Source: Streptomyces umbrinus
GTDB lineage: Bacteria; Actinomycetota; Actinomycetes; Streptomycetales; Streptomycetaceae
Direction of reading: 5' to 3'
DNA: 64,000 bases
Assembly (NCBI RefSeq): GCF_030817415.1
Contig: NZ_JAUSZI010000002.1
Coordinates: 3,410,001-3,474,000 of the forward strand
A model generated the notes under the pieces. That model was given only the letters and a program-made list of their open reading frames with translations. It ran no database searches and was not told where the DNA came from. Position 1 is the first letter of the stretch; each line of letters starts with the position of its first letter. The position numbers and the translations under genes are program-made. This document shows positions 33,923-42,262 of the stretch, one piece after another.

Positions 33923-36325
33923 ATGAGCACCGCGGAACCACTGGGGGGCGACCCGGATACGGCGGGGAACGCCGTTCCGCCCACCGACCATTTCCCGGAC
34001 GTCGAGTCCGACCCGGCGCGAGGCCGCGAGGCCCGGCCGCAGCTGCACGACCTGCCCGAGGAACTGCGCGGGCGCTTCGAGCGGCTCGCCGAACTCGGCA
34101 CCGGACGCACCGGCGAACCACTCCCTCAGCAGGCCGTGGTGCTGCGCGTCGTGGAACGCGAACCCAAGCTCCGGCCGGCGGGGGTCCCTCTCGTCTGGAA
34201 GGGCTACCACCACTTCTACGCCCCCGACCGCCGGGTCCACGAGATCCTCGGCGACCCCGTCGACCAGCACGTCGTCCAGGTCCTCGACCGCGGCATCGCG
34301 ACCGGAATGGTGTGGGAGGTCTGCCCCTCGGCGGGCGAGGTCACCCTCGCCGAGTACCGCGCGCGGCACCAGGCACGGAAGGGGGCTCCCCTGCCGACCG
34401 AGCACGTCCGGCGTGTGATCGAGCAGCTCCACCGGGCGCTGACCGCGCTGCACGGACGCGGAATCGTGCACCGCGACGTCGCTCCGGACAACATCGTCGT
34501 CCGCGAAGGCCCGCACGAGGAGCCCGAGTTGGTGCTCGTCGACTTCGGCGCCGCCGTGCAGTCGTCGCCGTCGTTGTCCCGCCCGGTGCGGCACTGGGCG
34601 GGCAAGCCGCTCTACCTTGCGCCGGAGGCCGCCACCGTCGTCCAGAACGTCGCCCCGTCCGGGGACTGGTGGTCCATGGGCATGGTCGTCGCCGAACTCG
34701 CCCTCGGCACCCATCCGATCCGGTTGCGGGAGCGCAGCGTGGTCCTGAAGCGGCTCAGCACCGAGGACGTGGACCTGAGCGGCATCGCCGACACGCGGCT
34801 GCGTGCCCTGTGCGAGGGACTGCTCACCCGGTCCCTGAATCACCGCTGGGGTGCCACGGAGGTCGGCCAGTGGATCCATCCGGACCAGGCGGACCCCGTA
34901 CCGATCACACGGGGTACCGCGCCCTCCCCCGAAATCACCCCCGCGCCCGGCTCGCGCGTGCGGCCCTTCTCCTTCATGGGGGTGCCCTACAGCGACCTGG
35001 AGGAACTCGCCGAGGCACTCGACCGCCGCCATCCGGGCGCCGCGCAGCTGCTGTCCTCCGCTCCCCGGCGCGAGGAACTGGTCAAGTGGCTCGGCCAGTT
35101 CGTGTCGACCGGCCCCGCCGTCGGCGGCACCTCCCCCGCCGATCCCGCCGACCCGCTGGAGGACCTGCGCACTCGGCTGGCCGACGAGCCCGGCCCCGTC
35201 ACCCTCGCCGAACTGCTGAACCGGCTCGGCCCCCATCTGCCCGTCACCTGGCACGGCAGCAGCCTCGAAGGCGACCAACTGCCGGTCCCGCTCGAAAGAG
35301 CGGTGGCCGGAGACCGGGACGCCCGCGACCTCGTCGAGGCACTCCGCCACCCCGGACTCCTCACCGCCCTTGCCGTCCGCCCGGGCGGCGAACAACTCGC
35401 CGCCACCGAGGAGCAGTGGCGGCGGCTGCGTGACGCCTGGGACGCGCAGACCGACGAACTCGCCCTGCGGCACCCCCTGCTGCGCAGGCGGGCCGTACGA
35501 GCGGCGCTCGCCCGGGACACCGGCGTCGACGCCCGGCTGCTCCACCTGGCCCGGTTGCCCCAGACCGCCGGCGTCTGGAGCCGGCGGGCCGGCGCGGAGG
35601 CACGACGGCTCGCCGTCCCCGTCCCCTGGTTCGAGCGTCTGCTCGACGAGGCCGACGAGCCACTGCGCGCGCTGGCCGCGGTGCGGCTCGCGCGCCTGGC
35701 CCAGAACGACGCGGGGCGGGCGTACGCGCATCTGGAGGAGCGCGGCCGACAGGAGGCCGCCGCCGCCCTGGCCGCCGCACGCGACGGACTCGATGTCGCG
35801 ATGCGCCGCCTCGACATGCTGCCGAACCTCGGCTGGGCGGTCCTGGGCGCCGTCCTGGTCTGCGCTCCGTGGGGCTTCGTCATCTCGCTCTCCGACGCCG
35901 CGAATCTGGCTCCCCAGTCCGCCGTCGTCACCGGCTGGCTGCTGGCGATGCCCGCCGCGTTCGTCGTGCACGCCCTCGAACTGTGGATCGCGGTCCGCAT
36001 CGGGCCACCGGGCTACCACCCCTCGCAGTCGCTGGCCGGACTCGTCATCGGCACCGCCGAACGGCCGAGCCGGTTCACTCTCGGCAGCCGCTGGGCGCGG
36101 CTGGTCTCCACGGTGCTGATGCTGGTCCTGTTCCTCGGCGTCCTGCCGTACGTCCTGCTGTGGGCGCCGTGGCTGTGGCCCGTGGGAACCGTCGTCGCAC
36201 TCGCCGTGTGGACCGTGCGACGCGACCGGGTCTGGCGCCGGGAGCTTCGTCGGCAGCGGGCCGTCCAGGCCGCCGTCCGCGCCGGACGCACCCTGCCTGC
36301 CGTGGCCGGAGGGAGGACCGTATGA
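33923..36325 (+). CDS. membrane-anchored Ser/Thr protein kinase
   Basis: An 800-aa protein, first gene of a four-gene operon. The kinase domain spans about residues 65-320, with catalytic HRD (183-185), Asn190, DFG (207-209) and APE (234-236). The glycine loop is poorly conserved, but a Lys is available in LVWKGYHH. A helical region (about 350-620) follows, starting with FSFMGVPYSDLEELAEALD, then four hydrophobic helices (about 634-656, 668-690, 724-747, 750-766) and a basic tail. It overlaps the next gene by 4 nt (ATGA). The kinase probably phosphorylates partners in the operon, notably the FHA protein. No PASTA or other known sensor is present. Confidence 0.85.
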   Translation: MSTAEPLGGDPDTAGNAVPPTDHFPDVESDPARGREARPQLHDLPEELRGRFERLAELGTGRTGEPLPQQAVVLRVVEREPKLRPAGVPLVWKGYHHFYAPDRRVHEILGDPVDQHVVQVLDRGIATGMVWEVCPSAGEVTLAEYRARHQARKGAPLPTEHVRRVIEQLHRALTALHGRGIVHRDVAPDNIVVREGPHEEPELVLVDFGAAVQSSPSLSRPVRHWAGKPLYLAPEAATVVQNVAPSGDWWSMGMVVAELALGTHPIRLRERSVVLKRLSTEDVDLSGIADTRLRALCEGLLTRSLNHRWGATEVGQWIHPDQADPVPITRGTAPSPEITPAPGSRVRPFSFMGVPYSDLEELAEALDRRHPGAAQLLSSAPRREELVKWLGQFVSTGPAVGGTSPADPADPLEDLRTRLADEPGPVTLAELLNRLGPHLPVTWHGSSLEGDQLPVPLERAVAGDRDARDLVEALRHPGLLTALAVRPGGEQLAATEEQWRRLRDAWDAQTDELALRHPLLRRRAVRAALARDTGVDARLLHLARLPQTAGVWSRRAGAEARRLAVPVPWFERLLDEADEPLRALAAVRLARLAQNDAGRAYAHLEERGRQEAAAALAAARDGLDVAMRRLDMLPNLGWAVLGAVLVCAPWGFVISLSDAANLAPQSAVVTGWLLAMPAAFVVHALELWIAVRIGPPGYHPSQSLAGLVIGTAERPSRFTLGSRWARLVSTVLMLVLFLGVLPYVLLWAPWLWPVGTVVALAVWTVRRDRVWRRELRRQRAVQAAVRAGRTLPAVAGGRTV

Positions 36326-37980
36326 GCTCCGCGAACGGGCTCGCCGGCGTACAGGACGTATGGCCGACCTACGGGTACGACACGCCTCCCCTCTCCACGC
36401 CGGTCTCCACGCCCGACGTCACGCCCGTCTCCACGCCCGACGTCACGAGTCAGCTCCCGCAGATGTCCGTCATCGACGTCTCCGACACCGTGGACCACTT
36501 CACGCAGAGCCTGGTCCACGTACTTCACGAACTGGTGGAACCGGCGGCCATCGCGCTCGGCGCCATGAGCGGCACGCTGCTGGCCGGGCGAGCCGCCATG
36601 GCGGCCACCGGGATGCTGGCGCACGCGGCGGTCCGCGCCGCCGAGGAGCAACGCTGTCTGCTGCGGCAGCAGGACAACTCCCGCAACGCCGCCCAGCAGT
36701 GGGAGAGCGCGGCGTTCGCCGCCACCCGCGTCAACGCCCGCCGCGCCGTCCTCGCGGGACGGCTCGCCCGGGCGTCACGCGGCACCCCGCCGGGCTCACC
36801 CCCACCGCCCGCCCCCGTACTGCCGCCGCCCGTCCGACCGGAGGGCTGCCGTCTGGACGCCACCCGGAAAGCGGTGGCCGAGGCGGAACGGGCCATCGAG
36901 CGGGCTCAGGCCGAGCTGGCGGCGTGGGAGTGCGCGACCGCCGTGGCCGACGTCGCGGACCCGCGGGACACCGCGTGGCAGGAGGTCCTCGCCGAGCGGC
37001 GGCGGACCGTGCGCCGCCGGACCGCCGGATCCGCCCCGTCCACCCGGTCCGCGGAGAGGCCCGAGCGGCCCGCCCCCGCCCCCGTCGCCGGGGCCAGGGG
37101 ACCCGGCGCGGACGAGGTGACCGCCGTCTCCACCGAGCTGCTGGCCGGCCTGCCCGCAGAGGCGACCGCCGAGGACACCGAACCCGTCGTCACCGCCCTG
37201 CACTACGCGCTGATATGCGTGCGGGCGGGTGACGGCAGCGGCGCCTCGGAACACGTGGAGGAGGCGCGCATCTTCGCCGCCGAGGCCGGCCGGCGCGTCC
37301 GGCTGCGCGTCGAGGCACTGACCCAGGCGGCGGCCCAGCTCGACTTCCTCACCACCGAAGTGCCCTCGGACGTCGAGCCGAAGCCGCCCTCGGAGGACGT
37401 CGTCGCGTTGCTGCGCAGGGCCGTCGAGGAGGGGCGTCCCCTCGGCGCGGCCGATCGGGACCAGGTGCGCGCGGCCGTGGACGAACGGCTCGAACACCTT
37501 GAACACCGCTGCCTGCAGCGCGGCACGGAGCAACTGCTCGGCGCCCTGAGCGGCGGGGCGGGCGACTGGCACGAGAGTGGGACCAGCGCCCGGTACACCG
37601 ACCATGTGCCGCCGGGCTGGGAACCGGATCACTGGATCAGGGTCACCGTCCGCAGGGACGGCATCGACCTGGCGACGCACCGGGCCGGGCCGCCCTCGCC
37701 CCGGGACGCGGAACGCTGTGCGGAGGCGAAGCAGTGGGCGGCCGACTTCGAGCATGCCCTCGTGGACCTGGGGCTGGACTGCGACTTCCGCTTCACCTCG
37801 GAGGTCGTCGCACCGGGCACACCGGACGAAGGGGCCGCGGCCGATTCGGGACCGTTCGAGCGTGAGCACCTGCGTTCCGGACGGCGTGCCCAGGACGACC
37901 CGCGGCGCCGGCACGACGGGCCACGACACCGGCGGATCGACCCCCGGGACGACCGCGAGGGCCGCGAAGACCGGCGATGA
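36322..37980 (+). CDS. helical/coiled-coil protein of the kinase operon, function unknown
   Basis: A 552-aa protein with no recognised domain. The N-terminus has a short duplicated segment (STPVSTPDVTPVSTPDVT), then a hydrophobic/helical stretch (AIALGAMSGTLLAGRAAMAA), a Pro-rich linker near 150, Glu/Arg-rich coiled coils (about 170-240 and 330-420), and a C-terminal charged tail rich in Arg and Asp. GGAGGGAGG precedes the ATG at 36322, which overlaps the kinase stop by 4 nt. A scaffold joining the kinase to the downstream AAA+ protein is the simplest idea. Confidence 0.65.
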   Translation: MSSANGLAGVQDVWPTYGYDTPPLSTPVSTPDVTPVSTPDVTSQLPQMSVIDVSDTVDHFTQSLVHVLHELVEPAAIALGAMSGTLLAGRAAMAATGMLAHAAVRAAEEQRCLLRQQDNSRNAAQQWESAAFAATRVNARRAVLAGRLARASRGTPPGSPPPPAPVLPPPVRPEGCRLDATRKAVAEAERAIERAQAELAAWECATAVADVADPRDTAWQEVLAERRRTVRRRTAGSAPSTRSAERPERPAPAPVAGARGPGADEVTAVSTELLAGLPAEATAEDTEPVVTALHYALICVRAGDGSGASEHVEEARIFAAEAGRRVRLRVEALTQAAAQLDFLTTEVPSDVEPKPPSEDVVALLRRAVEEGRPLGAADRDQVRAAVDERLEHLEHRCLQRGTEQLLGALSGGAGDWHESGTSARYTDHVPPGWEPDHWIRVTVRRDGIDLATHRAGPPSPRDAERCAEAKQWAADFEHALVDLGLDCDFRFTSEVVAPGTPDEGAAADSGPFEREHLRSGRRAQDDPRRRHDGPRHRRIDPRDDREGREDRR

Positions 37981-38086
37981 GCCGGACGCCGGCGTCCACT
38001 GCCCCTGCCCACCACCCACCGCCCACCGCCCTGATTCCGGCTGCCGCCGACCGGTGCCCACTCCACCGTCCAGAGAGGAACACGCA

Positions 38087-40159
38087 GTGAGTCTGTCCAG
38101 CGGATCGACGGAGAGCCGTCTCACCAAGCACGGAGAACCTCGCCACGCCGCCGCGAGCCCGCAGCGGCCGACACCCCCCTTCGTCGACGAGATCCTCGGC
38201 ACGCTCTCGGTGCACAGCCAGTTCGTGCTGCACGGCAACATCCGCGACCGGTACCTGGCACAGCGCCGACACGGCGGGAAGCTGGTCGAGACCGATCGCA
38301 GCCTGCCCGAGTCGCTGTGGGACGGCCTGCGCCGGCTCGGCTACGGCGCACTGCTGCGCTACGACCAGATCACCGGCTTCGTCACCTTGGTCGGACCCGA
38401 CCAGGACACCGTGGTCGAGTTGCTCAACGACGCGCTGCGCAGCCCGCGCAACGGACAGACCGGCGGCCGCACCCCCCAACTCCTGGACGCGGAACCGCTG
38501 CTGCGGGAGATCGTCACCGGGTTCCAGGAACGCCGTACCGGGCAGCGCCGGGACGGACGGGAGGCCGAACCGCTGCGGCTGGCACTGCTGATCGACTACT
38601 CCTCCCGGCTGAGCACCGACGTCACCCGGCTCAGCGACGCCGAGAAGGACTTCTTTCTGTCCTGCGTCCAACTCGCCCAGGACGCACAGCCGTTGGCTCC
38701 CGGCGCCCATCTGCCCCCGCGCGACCCCGCGGGCGGCGGGCAGCTGTTCAACCCGGTCATCTGGCTCGCGGACAGCGACCGCGACCTGCCGCACTGGCTG
38801 GTGAGCGGCTCCGAGCGCATCCGCGCGGTCGCGGTCCCCGGGCCGGACGCCGACGAGCGCGGGCGCATGGCCGAGCTGCTGGCATCGGAGCACCGGCCCG
38901 GCGCGGCCGACGTCGAATCCGCCCCCCAGGACGGCACCGGTACCGAACAGGAAGGGCCGTACGGACGGTCACGGCTGGATCCTGTCACCGCGTTCGCCAA
39001 GGCGGCGGCCGGTCTGTCCCTGGACGCGATGCGGCAGAGCCACCGGCTCGCTCTGTCGCGGGGCATGCCGTTCGAGGCGATGCCGGACGCGGTACGCATC
39101 TACCGGCTGGGCGTGGAGAAGGACCCCTGGCGTTCCTGGGCGATCCGCGAGCGGATCGCCGGCGGTCGCGAGGCCCTCACCCGCCGGGTGCGCGGCCAGG
39201 AGCCCGCGGTCACCATGACGCTCGACATCCTCAAGCGCGCGGCCCTCGGGCTGTCCGGCGCGCAGGCCACGTCCGCCGGGCACCGGCCGCGCGGGGTGCT
39301 CTTCTTCGCCGGTCCGACGGGAACGGGAAAGACCGAAATGGCCAAGACCGTCGCACAGTTGCTGTTCGACAGCGAGGAGGCCTACCTGAGGTTCGACATG
39401 AGCGAGTTCTCCGCCGCGCACGCGGCCGACCGGCTGGTGGGGGCGCCGCCGGGATACGTGGGCTACGAGGCGGGCGGTGAACTCACCCGTGCCGTACGCG
39501 CGGACCCCTTCCGGGTCATCCTCTTCGACGAGATCGAGAAGGCGCACCAAGGGGTGATGGACAAGTTCCTCCAGCTCCTGGAGGACGGCCGGCTCACCGA
39601 CGGACAGGGCGTCACCACCTACTTCAGCGAGTGCGTGCTCATCTTCACCTCCAACCTCGGGGTGCAGCACAAGGACCCGAAGACCGAGAAGCGCGTGTGG
39701 GACGTACATCCCAAGGACGACTACTCCGACCTCGCGAAGAGGGTGAAGCAGAACATCCGCCATCACTTCGAGTCCGAGGTGGGACGTCCGGAGCTGATGA
39801 ACCGCTTCGGCGGCAACGTGGTCGTGTTCGGCTTCATCACCGGCCCGCCCGCGGAAGAGGTCCTCGACCTGTCGATCGACAACATCGCCGCCGCCCTGTG
39901 GGAGAGCCAGGACATCCGGCTGGAGATCAGCCCGCGGGCCCGGGGGCAGCTCGGCAAGTACTGTCTGCGGGACCCGTACGCCGGGGGTCGGGGCATCGGC
40001 ATGGCCCTGGAGACACACCTGATCAATCCCCTGGCCCGCTCGATCTTCGAGATCCGCCCGCAGTCACTGCGCGGCACGCTCCGGGTGACGGACGTGACGG
40101 AGGATCCGGAGGACGGCTCCGTCGACCTGCGGGTCGAACACGACAGGGACCGTGGATGA
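38087..40159 (+). CDS. Hsp100/ClpB-D2-type AAA+ ATPase with novel N-terminal domain
   Basis: A 690-aa protein with a single Hsp100-class AAA+ module (about 365-690): Walker A GPTGTGKT (409-416), pore loop GYVGYE (456-461), Walker B VILFDE (477-482), sensor 1 TSN (521-523), arginine-finger region NRF (572-574), and sensor 2 Arg635. The N-terminal 300 residues are unusual; segments FVLHGNIRDRYL and LALLIDYSSRLS look like a degenerate P-loop domain. The pore loop indicates a threading unfoldase. No IGF/IGL-type ClpP-docking loop is seen where ClpA/X carry it, so it may act alone, like ClpB or ClpV. The GTG start follows GAGAGGAAC. The stop overlaps the FHA gene by 4 nt. Confidence 0.82.
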   Translation: MSLSSGSTESRLTKHGEPRHAAASPQRPTPPFVDEILGTLSVHSQFVLHGNIRDRYLAQRRHGGKLVETDRSLPESLWDGLRRLGYGALLRYDQITGFVTLVGPDQDTVVELLNDALRSPRNGQTGGRTPQLLDAEPLLREIVTGFQERRTGQRRDGREAEPLRLALLIDYSSRLSTDVTRLSDAEKDFFLSCVQLAQDAQPLAPGAHLPPRDPAGGGQLFNPVIWLADSDRDLPHWLVSGSERIRAVAVPGPDADERGRMAELLASEHRPGAADVESAPQDGTGTEQEGPYGRSRLDPVTAFAKAAAGLSLDAMRQSHRLALSRGMPFEAMPDAVRIYRLGVEKDPWRSWAIRERIAGGREALTRRVRGQEPAVTMTLDILKRAALGLSGAQATSAGHRPRGVLFFAGPTGTGKTEMAKTVAQLLFDSEEAYLRFDMSEFSAAHAADRLVGAPPGYVGYEAGGELTRAVRADPFRVILFDEIEKAHQGVMDKFLQLLEDGRLTDGQGVTTYFSECVLIFTSNLGVQHKDPKTEKRVWDVHPKDDYSDLAKRVKQNIRHHFESEVGRPELMNRFGGNVVVFGFITGPPAEEVLDLSIDNIAAALWESQDIRLEISPRARGQLGKYCLRDPYAGGRGIGMALETHLINPLARSIFEIRPQSLRGTLRVTDVTEDPEDGSVDLRVEHDRDRG

Positions 40160-40914
40160 CCGACGAAGGGGACGACGACCCCTGGGAGAAACTGACCCCC
40201 CGACGCCCGGGCACGACCCGCCCGCCAACCGCGGCGTCACCCCCGCCGGGCCCCGACAAGGACGGCGAGGACGACAAGAACGGCGAGAAGGGCGAGGGCG
40301 GCGAGGAGGAGAAGGACGACGACCCGCCGGAGAGGCTCTCGCCCCGAGGCGCGGATGGGCGTCGCACGGCTGCTGACGACGACCCGCCGGAGACGTTGTC
40401 ACCCCGGCGTCCCGGCGAGGCCCCGTCCCCCGGGTCGGGGCCGCCGCCCCGGATGGTGCGATGTACGGGATGCGGGCGCAAGGTCCCTGCGCGCGTCGCG
40501 AGTTGTCCCGTCTGTGCGGCCCCGATCGCGGACCCGGATCCCGCCGAGGACGGCTCCGTGTCCGCGGCACTGCGGTTCTCCGGTGGTCTGGTGCAGGTGC
40601 GTCTGCGCCCTGGGGACGTCCGCAATCTCGGCCGGGACCGGGAGTGGGCGCCCCTGACGGCCCGCGGGTTCGCCGACGAACTGTCGGTGTCCCGTCGCCA
40701 CGCCGAAGTGGCCCTGCGATCGGACGGCACCCTGTGGGTGACGGAATACCGGGACGGCACCACCCACGGCACCCGCGTCAACGGTGACTACCTGCTCCCG
40801 GCCGTGACACGGCAGTTGGCCGACGGTGACCGCCTCGTCCTGGGGCTCCATTCCGAGGCGACCGTGTCGCTGTGCGCTCCGGGCGAGGACCTGTCCGCCG
40901 GGGCGGGAGCCTGA
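40156..40914 (+). CDS. FHA-domain protein with zinc ribbon and three acidic linear motifs
   Basis: A 252-aa protein ending the kinase operon. A disordered acidic N-terminus contains three copies of DDDPxExL(T/S)PR (residues about 6-16, 54-64 and 75-85). A zinc ribbon follows (Cys103, 106, 117 and 120), then an FHA domain (about 140-245) with GR (159-160), SRRH (179-182) and Asn209, the phosphothreonine-binding residues. FHA domains read kinase output, so this is the probable target or reader of the first gene's kinase. The operon ends 11 bp before the end of the convergent RES gene. Confidence 0.82.
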   Translation: MTDEGDDDPWEKLTPRRPGTTRPPTAASPPPGPDKDGEDDKNGEKGEGGEEEKDDDPPERLSPRGADGRRTAADDDPPETLSPRRPGEAPSPGSGPPPRMVRCTGCGRKVPARVASCPVCAAPIADPDPAEDGSVSAALRFSGGLVQVRLRPGDVRNLGRDREWAPLTARGFADELSVSRRHAEVALRSDGTLWVTEYRDGTTHGTRVNGDYLLPAVTRQLADGDRLVLGLHSEATVSLCAPGEDLSAGAGA

Positions 40915-40925
40915 GCGGACCCGCG

Positions 40926-41597
40926 TCAGCGTCCCGCCGCGGGCTCCGCGTCCGAGACCGTCGCACGGACCGGGCTCAGCAGCCGCCGGGCCTCGGCCGC
41001 TCCCTCCGGCGTACTCAGAGACACCGTGCGCTCGGGCACCGGCTCCAGCGGACACGTACCGCAGCGGTCGCCGAACAACTGGAGTGCCTCGCGCGGCCGG
41101 TGGCGCTTGGACTGCCACAACAGCCCCTGTATGCCGGGGGCGTGCTCTCTGATCAGTCGTACCCAGTACCGGGTCTTGGCGTAGTCGTCCCGCTCCGCGT
41201 CGACGAGCCAGGAGTCCTGCCACACCGCGGCCAGTCCCTCCGCGCTCATCAGGTCCACGAGGGCGAGGTCCGTGGTCGTGCGCAGGACGGACAGACGGTA
41301 CTTGCTCGCGAGTGCCCTGGGGATGCGGCGCTGGGCCCACGGCCCGTCGAACCGCACCGACCGCAGGAGCACCTCGCTGAGCGCGGTGACGGGATCGAGT
41401 GCCGCGTACAGGTAGGGGAAGGGGTCCTGTTCGGTGGCGCCGAAGCGGTCGCCGTCGAAGAACGCGTGCTGGCGGCTGGGGTTGAACGAGTCGGGCGGAC
41501 GCGTCTCGCGATGGCAGCGGTACAGCTCCGTGCCGACGGGCAGCACACGGACCAGAGGCTCCATGCGGGTCCCCTCGGGCGGGGCGTGGCCGGCCAT
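40926..41597 (-). CDS. RES-domain toxin-like protein
   Basis: A 223-aa protein of the RES family (NAD-degrading or ADP-ribosylating toxins related to diphtheria-type ADP-ribosyltransferases). Arg27 in ELYRCHRE, the GDRFG segment, YLYAALDPVTALSEVLLR with the conserved Tyr and Glu, and a C-terminal CGTCPLE are visible. The start at 41597 shares one base with the stop of the upstream antitoxin-like gene (TGATG) and has GGAGGAC upstream. In known RES/Xre pairs the antitoxin blocks the RES active site. Here the pair is headed by a CHAT protease gene. Confidence 0.78.
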   Translation of the reverse strand: MAGHAPPEGTRMEPLVRVLPVGTELYRCHRETRPPDSFNPSRQHAFFDGDRFGATEQDPFPYLYAALDPVTALSEVLLRSVRFDGPWAQRRIPRALASKYRLSVLRTTTDLALVDLMSAEGLAAVWQDSWLVDAERDDYAKTRYWVRLIREHAPGIQGLLWQSKRHRPREALQLFGDRCGTCPLEPVPERTVSLSTPEGAAEARRLLSPVRATVSDAEPAAGR

Positions 41598-42262
41598 CAG
41601 TCGTCCTCCAGGAGGGCGCGGGCGGCGGCGAGAACCAGCTCGTCCGGCGCCACGTCCAGCAGCTCGGCCGGCGCGCCGTCCAGCCATTCGTTGTCGCCCA
41701 GCCACCAGTCGGCGGCGCCCCACGGGTCCTGGCCGGCCAGCAGCAGCCGGTTCACCTCGCGCACCACCGGACGCAGCTCACCGGTGGTGGGTACGAACTG
41801 GAACTCCGGGTAGCGGTCACCGAGTTCGGGGTCGTGCAACCGGATCAGGTCGTCGGCCGCCGCGTCCGTCACGACCGCGATCACCGTGTCCGCGCCCCGA
41901 GCCGGGGCGTGCAGCAGCCGCTGCCGGGTGGTGTCCAGGACCTCCTCGGCCGTCGGTGGCGGGCCGGCCAGGAAGCCGAGCAGGTCACCGAGGCGGTCCC
42001 GGTCGACGACGACACCGCCGCCCGGGTCGTGTTCGGCATACCGCACGCCGTCGCGCAGCGCCGCACCGACGGGGTGGTGCTCGGGCATCACATGGAGCAT
42101 CCGGCCCACTTCCCGTGCGGCACGCCGGGTGGGGCCGCGGCCGACGGCGTCGCCGAGCTCGGTGACCCGGCGCAGCAACCGGGCCCGCTCGTCAGAGCCC
42201 AGTTCGGCGAGCGTCTGGGCCCAGTGGCGGTGCAGCAGGGCGATCAGCTGGTCGGGAGTCAT
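41597..42262 (-). CDS. ParS/MbcA-like antitoxin with extended N-terminus
   Basis: A 221-aa protein between the CHAT and RES genes. The C-terminal 60 residues (about 160-221) resemble the antitoxin toxin-binding domain of Xre/MbcA/ParS (DUF2384): WWLGDNEWLDGAPAELLDVAPDELVLAAARALLEDD read as segments. The N-terminal 110 residues are helical and do not look like the usual Xre HTH. AGGAGG precedes the ATG, which overlaps the CHAT stop by 4 nt. A classical antitoxin is about 120-150 aa, so this one carries an extra domain that could be the signal-responsive or protease-sensitive part. Confidence 0.65.
   Translation of the reverse strand: MTPDQLIALLHRHWAQTLAELGSDERARLLRRVTELGDAVGRGPTRRAAREVGRMLHVMPEHHPVGAALRDGVRYAEHDPGGGVVVDRDRLGDLLGFLAGPPPTAEEVLDTTRQRLLHAPARGADTVIAVVTDAAADDLIRLHDPELGDRYPEFQFVPTTGELRPVVREVNRLLLAGQDPWGAADWWLGDNEWLDGAPAELLDVAPDELVLAAARALLEDD

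Noticed and set aside
33923..40914. Type VI secretion locus (kinase, FHA and Clp ATPase)
   Set aside because: No Tss sheath, baseplate, Hcp or VgrG genes are present, and the AAA+ protein has one module instead of the two in ClpV.
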